Program-made: the position numbers and the translations under genes | Source of the DNA: Albugo candida | Taxonomy: Eukaryota; Oomycota; Peronosporomycetes; Albuginales; Albuginaceae | Assembly (NCBI GenBank): GCA_905220665.1 | Contig: CAJNAR010000039.1 | Location: 1-64,000, forward strand | Direction of reading: 5' to 3' | DNA length: 64,000 nucleotides | In this document: piece by piece, positions 11,331 through 21,494 of the stretch | Numbering within the stretch: position 1 is the first letter of the stretch | How the letters are laid out: every line of letters begins with the position of its first letter | Notes under the pieces: generated by a model | Seen by the model: only the letters and a program-made list of their open reading frames with translations | Told to the model about the DNA's origin: nothing | Database searches by the model: none

Positions 11331-13755
11331 AGTTGAAGGTGTCTATATTACTAGAATTAGACGTAAATGACTTCTCTAAATGCCTAGACTACAATAAATA
11401 ACATATAATACATGCAGATGTGGCTTGAAAAGTCACAAAGAGTGGACTAGGTGCGGTTGATGACGGTTGAGTAGACTAGCCACTCAACTCAGACTTATGA
11501 GCGCTCACGCCTTCGTATCTTGAGAAGATCCGATCGCCCGGAGAAATATCTTTATGCTGAACCTGATTGCAATAGGGGGAGTAAAACCATCTGAAGCTGA
11601 TCAAGCTGTGGGGGATCATAGCACTGACGTTGATAAAACCGAATATGGGCGCTGAAAGTGCTGTAGATTAACGAAACAGCTGGTCCTGTTGGTGTTGAAG
11701 ATACTTGGTCGAAAAGTCGTCGATTCCGATCCGTCCAGATGAAATGGATCGAAATGGCAACCAATGCAAACCAAAGATCTTCAAACACCATTTTGAATGG
11801 CCTCCACCTGTCCCGAAGGAGAGGAAGTCGTAGACACGCAATGTGCGACCACTTAGGTCGAGCTGAAAAAAAGCTGTCCAAGAAGGAAATAGCTCCTCCC
11901 AAATTGGGTAAGTCCTACTACAGTCGAAAAACAGATGCTGATAACTTTGCACCTCACCACAATGCTCCTGTCTGCACAGGATGATTTCCGGATGAGCTTG
12001 CTTCAGAACCGGGATCGCACTGGTAAAATTGAATATGTAAGTCGGAGCTGAATGTCCGAGTATATTGGTAATAAACGTCCGCGGAGACGTTTAAAACCCG
12101 TTGAGAAATCCTCCACCGAAGTCGAAGCACTTGGCCGGTCTCTCTCTGGTATGTGCAGCAGCAGTGGGTGAGGCTTATCCGGTGGTTCTCCTTTCCCAAC
12201 AACTCGAAAGAGTTGATTCCTAGGAATAGTCGGAAGAAAACCTTCGTAATCGAAATTTGAATGCCAAACTGAACCAGATACGCCTTTTCAATGGAACGCT
12301 CTGGACACAACAAAACGCCCTCCGGTTGAATTCGACGTAAAATTTGAGTAGCTTCCACGTACAAGCGTCGTAAAAGCTTTGTCTTGGCTACTTCCGCTGA
12401 ATTTTCAACTTCATGCGTACTGAAACGCAAGACAAACTCGGAAGACGAATTGAGCCAAGTTGATCTTCCACCGAACAAATCACGTAGAGAACGGATGCAG
12501 AACGCTTTAGCGAACTGCATCCTAAAAGTACGCGCATGTTCCGGGACCTTTTCCATACATCGACGATGAGCAACCGCACTAGTAGAACGTTGCCGTTGCT
12601 CAAAGAAAAGATGAGAATCCACCTGCAGCCAGACAGGAGCATTTAACATAACGATGTATTGCTCCTGTGAAGACAAGGTCTGGGGTGTGAGTTCCCACTT
12701 GCTCTGACTCCACCAAACGCACGTCTGCTTCCACCACGATGACGCTACATTCCAACGAACCATGGTAGCATGCCGACGAGGTGATATCGTTAAGATATCG
12801 AGCGGCTTAAACGGTCCAAAGTTGGGTAAGATACTCTTCACAATTTCCATACCAGTCAATGTCCAGTTGCTTGAAACAGGTCTACTGCAATGTAGTGCAA
12901 ATTGTTGTAGAAATTGGAGTCGCTGCTTCATTATTTGCTTCTCGTTCATCGGAACCTGTAAACCACCTTGTGAATAAGGCAGATAGAAAAGTTCCGATCG
13001 AATGAGCTGCACGTGTGTTGAATCCCGCTCATACTTTCGACTCAACACGAATCGATTTAACATCGATTGCCAACGTCGCAGTAAATGTTGCGGGATATTA
13101 AAATGTGTCGTAAAATGCCATAATCGTGACAAAACCATGGTCTGCGCCGCCAGTAAACGTCCACGCACTGTTCTTGCTCGACGAAACCACCGACGAAAAC
13201 CACCATAGAAACGATCTTCTAGGAATTCAATCATCAAATCACTCACTGGTGATTGACTGAAAGGAACTCCCAAATACTTGACCGACTCGCACCGTGATAG
13301 AACTTTCACTGAAGCGAACGGCTGACAGACTTGATGACGGTTAAGAGGAAGTAAAGTTGACTTTGAAAGATTTAACTTTGCTCCTGAACCATCACAATAG
13401 TGTTGAACGACATCAAGCTGAGCCTCCACCCCGCCGAGCGAAGACGATAACAAAGTCGAGTCGTCCGCAAAGAATAAACTTGTTGATGTATCCATTGGAG
13501 TGATACAAATACCAGGTCCTTCATTTCTCCGCAACAAATTTCCCAACGGCTCAATAGTCATGAGAAAGAGCAATGCGGAGAGTGGATCACCTTGTTTGAC
13601 TCCACGAGAAGGAGTGATCTTTGGTGAAAGCGTTCCATTTAACAACAGCGAAACATTCGTGTTGGTGTATAGAAGCTTTGTCCACTTGATAAAAGAATTT
13701 CCGCAGTTCATTTTCGAAAGCACAGCAAACACGTTTAGAGGATCTACAACGTGAC
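11331..13755 (-). mobile_element. LINE fragment A, 5'-truncated, ORF2 RT to 3' end
   Basis: Minus-strand LINE copy of the same family as B and C. It starts inside the reverse transcriptase (about 13755, edge not exact) and ends at the CTTCAACT terminus. The endonuclease and RT N-terminus are absent. Copies A and C align through the region after the RT. B and A both contain the WTDRNRRLFDQ block, so they are separate insertions and not one element. Confidence 0.8.
11552..13732 (-). pseudogene. LINE ORF2 reverse transcriptase and C-terminal domain (partial)
   Basis: ORF2 would be the polymerase for target-primed reverse transcription. In the minus-strand frame 13732-11954 (592 codons) I see GVKQGDPLSALLF and FFADDSTLL, which are the conserved RT blocks; FADD is the catalytic pair typical of non-LTR elements. 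The remaining 400 residues correspond to the thumb and the Trp/Arg-rich C-terminal region. The sense then shifts frame into 11902-11552, which contains HFIWTDRNRRLFDQ and the end of the protein. The upstream endonuclease and RT fingers are missing, so the copy cannot move by itself. Confidence 0.8.
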
Positions 13756-14340
13756 GTTAGCCAATTGGCACTAAAATTACAGCGCACTCGCGGCTACGTT
13801 GATGTAAACCATTTAATCTTGGGAGCTTGAACTTCACGGGGTTTGAGTTGGTATAATCTAAGCAACTACATTACCACACGTTGCGGAAGTGTATTTCAAT
13901 TGAACGTACCGTTTCGAGTCGGTAGCAATAATCGAGCTGGGTTCACGTTGTGCGATCTGGTGGACCCTGGACTTTTGCAATCAGTACACGTTGCATAATA
14001 GCACTAAATTTAAATTTACCCATCAGAGTCGTGAGCTTGGAGCTGGCAAGGTTGACTTTGTCGGAGCTGGCAAGGTTGACTTTGTTGGAGCCTGAAAACA
14101 AATGACATAGTTTTGCACATTTGCACTTGTTGAGGCGTACCTTTTAGGATCGGGACTTTCTGTATCGTGAAGTCCGATTTCCCGAGACCTTGAATATAAA
14201 AATGACCAATTTTGTCGATTCAAGATCAAGTTGGGCGTACCTTGTACAGTCCTAAGGATGTACCATGTTTTTATGGCGCGTGTTTTGCGGATCCCGGATG
14301 TATTAATCAATACATCTTGTGGAATAACTTCAATTTCGGC
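13756..14340. other. No recognised gene; 24-bp direct repeat
   Basis: I see no supported gene. The sequence holds two adjacent copies of a 24-bp unit (GGAGCTGGCAAGGTTGACTT plus four bases) at 14039-14062 and 14063-14086. A 95-codon minus-strand frame (14310-14023) covers them but has no recognisable domain; it could be leftover 3' sequence of the effector-like pseudogene next to it. Confidence 0.5.
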
Positions 14341-15033
14341 TTACTTGATAGAATTAGAACCTTGACCTTTGTGAAATTGACGTAGTCGGGTCCTATTGTC
14401 AACAAGTTGCTTCGGGTTGCAAATTTGCATTTTAATCAAAACGAACCTGTCGAGAACGGGAACTTCGAGAGATTGTTGCTCCCATGCCGGATATTTGTGA
14501 TTAGCTATCCCCAAATTTTTCATTAGAAAGCCGATCACCTCATTCAATACGTGGATTTCGTTCCCCAAATTCGTTTGTTCGAGTAAATAATCTTCGGGTA
14601 GAATCCCAGTGAAACCTGATAAAGTTCTAAGACGTTCTTCACACTTCTGCATCAAAATTTGGTGAGCTTTTGTCAACTTGAGCACTACATCGCTTATTTC
14701 AGATTTTGACACTACAAAACATCCGCGCCGGAAAGTGAAGGTTTGATTTGCATGAGAGCGGTGAAAAGGATGTGCTTTGTTACCTCCACAGTGACCTTCT
14801 TTGGTCATATCATACCCGACCATATGGCGAAGCTTCGTTTAATCACTCTCCATTGATCTGAGTAGTTCGCGCGAGGTCATGTCTGCCATTATTTCTTTTG
14901 ATGCTCTTTCGTTCCCAGCCATAAGTTGACGGTCATCTACTTCTGTTTGCATACCGAATGCTGACTGCTGGCAACATGAGATGAGTAGCATAAACGCGAT
15001 GGTTGCAAAGTTTGAGACGAAAACATGAATCAT
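14341..15033 (-). pseudogene. Secreted RXLR-like effector candidate, interrupted by a stop
   Basis: An ATG at 15033 opens a frame whose first 25 or so residues form a clear signal peptide: a hydrophobic core (ATIAFMLLISCC) ending near SAFG. The mature start holds RQLM about 35 residues in, followed by a short acidic/Arg region with NER. This layout, signal peptide then an RXLR-like motif then an EER-like patch, resembles oomycete RXLR effectors, but the motif is degenerate (M in place of R). A TAA at 14841-14839 ends the frame; five codons later the same frame continues from an ATG at 14823 to 14341 (160 codons). The downstream part is helical and charged with no domain I recognise. I call it a pseudogene, or a 64-residue truncated secreted protein. 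The role is inference. Confidence 0.5.
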
Positions 15034-17505
15034 ATTCGGATGAAAACGATGTGAAGGTGGGTGGTTGATAGCGATTTGAATAATGATTTTCCTTGTTCAC
15101 TTTACAAACACGTTGCGATTGATATTAAGTCGACTTGAAATCCAGAAAAGCGAATAGAGTTTTAGACGCGTGCTACGTTCGGTCGATACCATACAATTCT
15201 ACAGCAATCTTGCTCATTAAGTGGTTTTGAGCGCATTGCAATGCTTTTAGAAGGGTACTTAATGTTTTGGTGGCGTTTTAGTGCATTTTCATTACCAAAA
15301 AGCGGTAAATATTGCAAGTTATTAGTTAAGACAGCCTGTAATTTGTATAGCGTCACCTACGTAATACCGACATTGCAAACCGTAGTGGTATCGAAACTCT
15401 TGAATCAGATCACGTGAGGTGCAAAAGTTGCTTGTCCCGATCTTGGGCATCTGTGCGCTCTGCCGTATCATTACCCAAATTAGATACTCACCCACATCTC
15501 ATGATACATTTCGGAGACTGGAATACTATGTTCATTGAAATAAGTTACCTGCGCTCGGTTGTATAGCGATTTTTCCAGTTGCGAGCTTCTAAATTCAACG
15601 TCGGATCTTTGCTTTCGCATGCTATGTTCAGCACATACCCGAACCGCCTCTATTTACACGAGCATATGCCAACGGTAAACAAGGTCTGATCGCTCCTGGT
15701 TACAAGCTGACATGGAGGAATCGTTTGAAATTCCCAACGTGTTCTTGAGACGTCCCTCCCTGCGAACAGGGTTGCTTTTTGGCTCATAAAGATGCTGATT
15801 GACTCGAAATTCTCCCGCGTAAAGACCGTCGAAATTGCCTGCTCGCTTTTTTTAGTGGTGACACCGGTATTAGGTAGATATCAGTCGTTTGATTTTTACC
15901 AAATTCCTTACTGAACTTATCTTTAATAAATCAGGAGAGCTATGGTATGGTCGGGTAAATGCAAGCGACAAAAAGTTCCGTGCTGTGTCAATTTGAGCTA
16001 AAGATAGTGTAGAGAGAGTATCTCTTCTGGTTTGTTCAATATGGATAAGAAGGCGAAGACTTGATGTATAAAACGCTAGGATTGCGCACAAGCTTTCTCT
16101 GATAAGCACGCTTTGTTAGCCAGCAGATTTCACAGTCGTCTGCTAACTGCGCTGTCCGTAGACCAGAAACTTGTTTCTACTTCTGTTTGACAAGTTATTC
16201 CCTCAAGTGACATGTTTCTTAGCAAAAATCACTTGGCAAGATCCGTAGTACACCACCTCATAGGTACATTGTGAACTTGGTTGTCATGTGATGCGAGTAG
16301 AAGATCGATTTGTGCATTTCTGTTGCTTCCGCTTGCGGACGGAAAAAGTCCAAACCATCTCGTCCTGAAAGATCACGCACAAGAAAATTACCACTTCGGC
16401 CTTTAACAACCTAGCCACGACATCTCTGCCTCTGAAGCTACTACCAAGTGCAGTGCTAACTTCAGATATCTCCTATATACGTTAAAATCGTCAAACTCCT
16501 TGTCCGGTGTCGATAATGACTTAAGGAAGTACACGTAATAATTGCAGCATCGCACTCAGTTGTGAATAAATTCAAGTGTCGATGAGAACAATATACATAC
16601 AGAGGCGTACAGCCAAACAGTTTTCGTGCTTGCATTGGCGTAACTTGAAACAACATAGTACACTTTGGCAATCGTTTGATTGACTACAAATGCATGCTTT
16701 ATCATCCGGTCGCAAAGTATTCGGTTGTGGACTGCCTTCGTCTAAAGGTAGACACAGCCGCCCACAAGTCGTCGCTGCTGCATCAACTCCTCAAGCCCAA
16801 AGCCTTCGTGATGTAAAAAAAAAGTACATGCAAATCTGATATCGCAGCAAGAACGGATGTTATTATGTGGGATGGTAGCATTGCATCATGGATTGAAAGA
16901 TACGGGAAAGAGTTCACTCTGTGAGCGACTCGATGATCTTTCCCTCGGTCTAACAGTATCACACTGCGAGCATCTCACTTTTAAGGTAGCGGAAAAGTTC
17001 TCATGTTTGCGACATAGCTAGAGGTTAGCAATGTTTAGCATCATGTCGCCTTCGCTGTCACACTAAGATTTATCCAGATTTCCTGACACAACTTTTTAGT
17101 GCTCTTAGTGTCAATAAGCATAGGCGAAAAAGCTCACAGATGCTTTCCCGCGTCATTCATGATCGCCGTGAACATCGTAGCACGCGTACTTCGAGAATCT
17201 TTCTCTATTATTTATGTACAAAAATGGTGCTATAGAACTTGCCCAAATGATATCTACGAATCGGCAACTACTATACGAGCTTGTCATCATGTCATATACA
17301 AGTTCCCTGAGTCCGCGGTACAAGCCACATACAGCTGGTCTATCCGTATTACGAGCTTTATCTTGCTCATCCATTTGACTGCAAGTATCTATCCAGTCAT
17401 TAATGTCGTCACTCAAGCTCAAGTGAGAGGTTTTCTTATAACTATATTCTCACTCGGCTCATAAACAAAAAACCCAAGTGAACATTAAGCCATTCCTAGT
17501 ATTTA
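15034..17505. other. Intergenic or decayed sequence, no recognised gene
   Basis: Short frames only (60-120 codons) on both strands, several opening with GTG or TTG and none with a recognisable motif. Base composition is ordinary. It could hold decayed coding sequence, but I cannot support any gene here. Confidence 0.5.
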
Positions 17506-18174
17506 ATGTGTCGGATCACAGCAATACATCTCACCGTTTGCACGCTTTGGGTCATAACAATGACCGAAAGCACAATTGTGCATCAGACCGATCTACGTGA
17601 ACGAAAGCACGTCTTTATATGTGATATGTCCAGCTCCTGCATCTTTGCCCTCGCGCTTTTATCACAAAAGCTTGCGGGTGATGCAATAATTCTTGATGTT
17701 GGCATGACCTCCAACTATGCATATATACAATATAGACGTCCAAAAGCACGCTACGGAATACCTGTTTACACGATGCCGATGATCACGAGAGGGTCTACAG
17801 CCATCAAAGAGTTTTACGATTTTGTCCACCACGTGATCGGCGCCAGACAAAAAACACTTTTTGTATTGGCTGATGCAGATAGTGTGAATCGAGCAGGCGA
17901 TCTTATGAACATTTTGCACTCTCTTGAATGCAAATGGGATGAGTTCCATGTCCGGGGCCATTGCAGCCGTCAAAACCTCGTCTCGCTACTAACTACCTCT
18001 TCTAGCTACAATATGTTTTTTTTTTGCGATGCGGTGCCGTGGAATGACGAATGCCAAAATTCTTGGCTGGTAATCCGCTTTTCAATATATTGTGCACTCT
18101 GGCTCAAACAAAGTACATTATCGCCAAAATTTTACGTATGCCGTCTGTCCAGGTATAGGAGTCAGCCAGATTGA
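17506..18174 (+). CDS. Possible secreted nucleoside-hydrolase-like protein (222 codons)
   Basis: A 222-codon ATG-initiated frame. The first 20-27 residues are moderately hydrophobic (AIHLTVCTLWVI) and could be a signal peptide. From about residue 35 the pattern resembles the inosine-uridine nucleoside hydrolase fold: VFICDMSSSCIFALALLSQ in the place of the N-terminal Asp-cluster strand and helix, then ILDVGMTSN, GIPVYTMP and KTLFVLADADSVNRAGDLMN in the place of later strands. The metal-binding Asp cluster (DxDxxxDD) is not preserved, since only one Asp remains. It would therefore be catalytically dead or not this family. The C-terminal 60 residues look unrelated, and the normal family length is above 300, so it is truncated or frameshifted. 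A phenylalanine-coding T9 run (about 18017) is a possible indel site. Confidence 0.35.
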   Translation: MCRITAIHLTVCTLWVITMTESTIVHQTDLRERKHVFICDMSSSCIFALALLSQKLAGDAIILDVGMTSNYAYIQYRRPKARYGIPVYTMPMITRGSTAIKEFYDFVHHVIGARQKTLFVLADADSVNRAGDLMNILHSLECKWDEFHVRGHCSRQNLVSLLTTSSSYNMFFFCDAVPWNDECQNSWLVIRFSIYCALWLKQSTLSPKFYVCRLSRYRSQPD

Positions 18175-19719
18175 AAATACCTCCCATTCGTAAGCCTCAA
18201 TTGCATCTGTACGGGGCCAATAAATCCGTTTGAACCGGAATTGGGATCTTCTTTCCGATCGCCCCTGCCCTTGGGCATATTCCTACATACTGATACACGA
18301 TTAGCCACACTGTGATCAGTGCACTCTTTCAGTCTGGTACTTCTTTACCTGATGCAGTCACGATGGAACGAAGATTTTATGTTGTCTGTAGAACACAAAT
18401 CCAATGAAGATACAGACTGCAAATAAACACCAGAAGTCTTGTCCTGCTTTTACTGACCCGTCCAGCAACGACGTTCAAAATTTATCATGATAAGGTGCTC
18501 CTGCACGCAATATAACGAATTTCGCCTCGTAAGGATGATTTTGAAGATTGTACCGTGTAGAATACTAAAAGCACGTTAAGAACATTATACCTGTTTAGAT
18601 GATGTAAACAGGAAGAAATTTTGGTATAAGGTGTTCCGTGGTCAGCAGTTGCCCCCTCTTTGGAAGCTGCACCTTTATGTTTATAGATACACACCATAGA
18701 TGTTCACAAAATTTAAATCATACACTGTAGATTCAAACATGGACTTGTGTTTTGGTATGTGATCAAAGGTATGATAAATCGAGCGGACAGGTGAGCAGAA
18801 AGAAGAACTGATATAGCTTCAAGAATAAAGCAGGGCGATAAAATTATGCGACTATGGCGACAGCAAAGCACAAGTGCCGGCACTGAACGTTCAAAAATGG
18901 TATTTCTCAAAATTTTGAGAATCGATTCCTGACAGCTTATCCAAACCGTCTCCTCATCGATTCGTCTGTAGATATTCTAAGAAGTCAATACACAGTAATC
19001 AAAAGGGATCCGTTGAAACTCCCATCACTTTGAGCTGTCATACCGGATCACAAAGGTCGTCCAAGCACGTTATGACTCGGATTTTTCGCGGATATTAATC
19101 GACAAGCAGACTTATCACCGACTTTTGATTTGGTATCTCCGCAAATCATCTTCGTTAGCTGGATGGAAAAGTTGCAACTGAACGTTACGGGAATGACGCT
19201 GAGAATTCTTGATTAGTGATACTCGACAGTGGTCGCTCTGCGTTCGAATACAGCCAGCAAATCTAGATTTCTGCACCAGTTCTTGTAGGGCCTCGACCTA
19301 CAGCTTCACACACATCATAGATTCCAGCAAACTTTGCTGGCCAAACCACGCGGGGGATTCACATCACACATGGACGAGTTTTTCCACCAGCGGGTGTATA
19401 CTTTTTTTAGTGCCAAAGCTGGAATGTAGAGCTTCGAAGTAGCTCCACAATGAAACTTATCTCAACACAGTCGAGCTTGGAAGTAACGATAGCTCGATCA
19501 TATTTGCACAGCGATAAATGGATTGCTTTTTTGCAAAGCATGGGCTCGTGATGGCGGATTCCGTTCGGTGTTTTTTCAGTTTCTGCGTTTTCTATCTTCT
19601 CCTTAAAAATGAATCATGGTGACCAGACAACACTGATTTTGTTCTATCGACGAGACTCCGTGGTGAGAACTTGATCAAGTAGGTTACTGTCGCCATCATC
19701 CACAGATAATCCAGAAGCT
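18175..19719. other. Decayed sequence, possible eroded kinesin motor region
   Basis: No open gene. Near 19318-19350 a plus-strand stretch (AGATTCCAGCAAACTTTGCT) faintly resembles the kinesin YRDSKLT region of the intact copy at about 22515. If so, the kinesin paralogue downstream once extended into this region. The rest is unassigned. Confidence 0.3.
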
Positions 19720-20520
19720 TCAACAACATGGGCGCTTGCTCCTCACTTGAACTAATGCATAAACAAATTGGTCTACTGCGTAAACAGCTTGGTCTTCTAG
19801 CTCATGGACAGCACGGATTCATTCTCCGTCAATAATACACGGCACCCATATAACTTTCGATAGTGGTAATCGATTCAGAGCTGTGGCAAAGATAGTTGTC
19901 CTGTCCGATCCCATCAATCGCTACAATACCCAAAAGCTATGGCTTGATGGTTTCTTATGGTATGTTTTATTACACCGTCATTCATCAAGAAAGCGAAAAG
20001 AAGTTGCACTCTGTGAAGAAGGTTAAGAATCCAGAAGAGAGAAAGCAAAAATGACAGACAATTTGCAGAAGCGTGGGATAGGACTATTTCGCCTACGAGA
20101 TCAAATTCCAACCTTCCGTGAAGGACAAGAGCGCAACCTGTTCAATAAGATGATCGTGTCCGACCCATCCAGAAGAGCAGTCAGTGCCTATCGGCTACAT
20201 CACCTCTCATGCAGAACTTGACGATCAAACTGAAGATAGAGCGAGATCTATTTCGACCCCTTATGTCGATTTTGAAATGGTAATACAGAGCGTGTAAGCG
20301 TATTTTTACGGTAATTCTGAAAATCGATTTGAGCATATGGGCTTTGTACAATATGAACGTTCTAGTGCTCTTCCAATAGCCTGATCAAATTGTAGCAGTG
20401 CATGCTCCTTGAGCTATCGTCGAACGGATCTGCTGTCATATAATTGTTGAAGCAATACTGTGAGACATGTCGGAAAGAGTGATTAAATGATGTGATTGTA
20501 GAAGCGAGTTGGAAAAGTAG
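19720..20520 (+). pseudogene. Decayed kinesin-1 3' region (tandem paralogue)
   Basis: By eye this aligns with the 3' part of the kinesin gene beyond its LTR insertion. TTTCGCCTACGAGATCAAAT at about 20079 corresponds to the segment at 30311. CAGTCAGTGCCTATCGGCTAC at about 20178 corresponds to CAGTCAGCGCTCATCGGCTTC at 30487. GGGCTTTGTACAATATGA at 20339 corresponds to GGGCTTCGTACATTATGA at the kinesin stop. Similarity continues past the stop (TAGCCTGATCAAAT versus TAGCTTGATCAAAA). The frame is broken many times, so it is a pseudogene. The retrotransposon seen in the other copy is absent at the matching position, about 20051. A 35-codon frame at 19728-19835 (MGACSS start) lies inside and is probably chance. 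Confidence 0.65.
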
Positions 20521-21494
20521 GTTTGGAGTTGAGTTGTAGAAGTGATTTACGTGGCGCTGTGCTAGCCTTATTCAATTGTCGATGAATATGCGTTGCTCAA
20601 TACTCAAGAAAGTTATCTCTTATTTGGCGCAACAGACTACAGAAGTAGCCACCATTCACGGAAAGGTTGCACTAAGAATAATCCGACTAGCACAGCTTGA
20701 ATATTGGAGATAAACCGGTACAAGGCGGTTGCGTCCATTTTCTTAGCGAGACACAACACTTAATTTGGCGGAAAGGATTTTCCTCTCACCGGGAAACCGT
20801 GTGGAATGTATCATAAGAAGCCATGAAACTCAACCCACAGATACCTTACAAAATTCGCTCTTAGATGAACACAGTATGCTGACAGCATTGACCCGGTTCC
20901 ACTTTGGATACTCCCATCTGGAGACAAATAAATTACTATAGTTGAATTAAGAGTTTGACGATCTTCTCGGTATGATCACACCTTCATTGTGGCTGAATAC
21001 AGCCAATTGTGTACTTGAAAAATGTGCACATGGTAAAGGATGCTATGTCTAGCGTTATTGCCAGTTAGAATCGTAGTGAGTACGACATTTACTTAAGAAG
21101 CGATCGGAGGCCCTGAGTTATCGATACATTAGAGCTATTCAACGCTGGGGCGGGAAGGCACTCTCTTTTATTAACGTCATCGCGACGTCATTCATTTTGC
21201 AGTAGATTCAAACGGATACGATGTGCGAGCAAAATTATGCAAGTTGCGCTAGGCAGTAAGCTTTGACAATTGCTACAGGCTACTTTACCATCCATGTTGC
21301 CACTAGAACTACTACTACATGATTAGAAAATGGCAGATACTGCTGTCTAAATTGCCACGTTTTGATTCGTCAAATACACGATATCTTTATCCATTGATAA
21401 TCAGTTATTTTCAATTCACATGCTCTGATTGGCTGGCTTCCTGCAAATGTATTAATAATTGAGAAGGCAGACAAAAGCTATAAATTGAACCCCT
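20521..21494. other. Intergenic and presumed kinesin upstream region
   Basis: No gene is visible. It lies between the decayed paralogue and the start of the kinesin, so it should contain the kinesin promoter. TATAAA at about 21479 is only some 15 bp from the ATG and is not a convincing TATA box. Confidence 0.5.

Noticed and set aside
10281..11350. Plus-strand TATAGCTCAGTTGAAGG as a tRNA gene A box
   Set aside because: It resembles an A box, but no B box or cloverleaf follows on the plus strand, and the sequence is the inverse of the LINE 3' end plus junction.
17099..17464. 121-codon plus-strand frame
   Set aside because: It starts with GTG, has no motif, and is matched by an equally open antisense frame opening with TTG.
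19728..19835. MGACSS frame as a small myristoylated protein
   Set aside because: It lies inside the decayed kinesin region and is only 35 codons long; chance is more likely.
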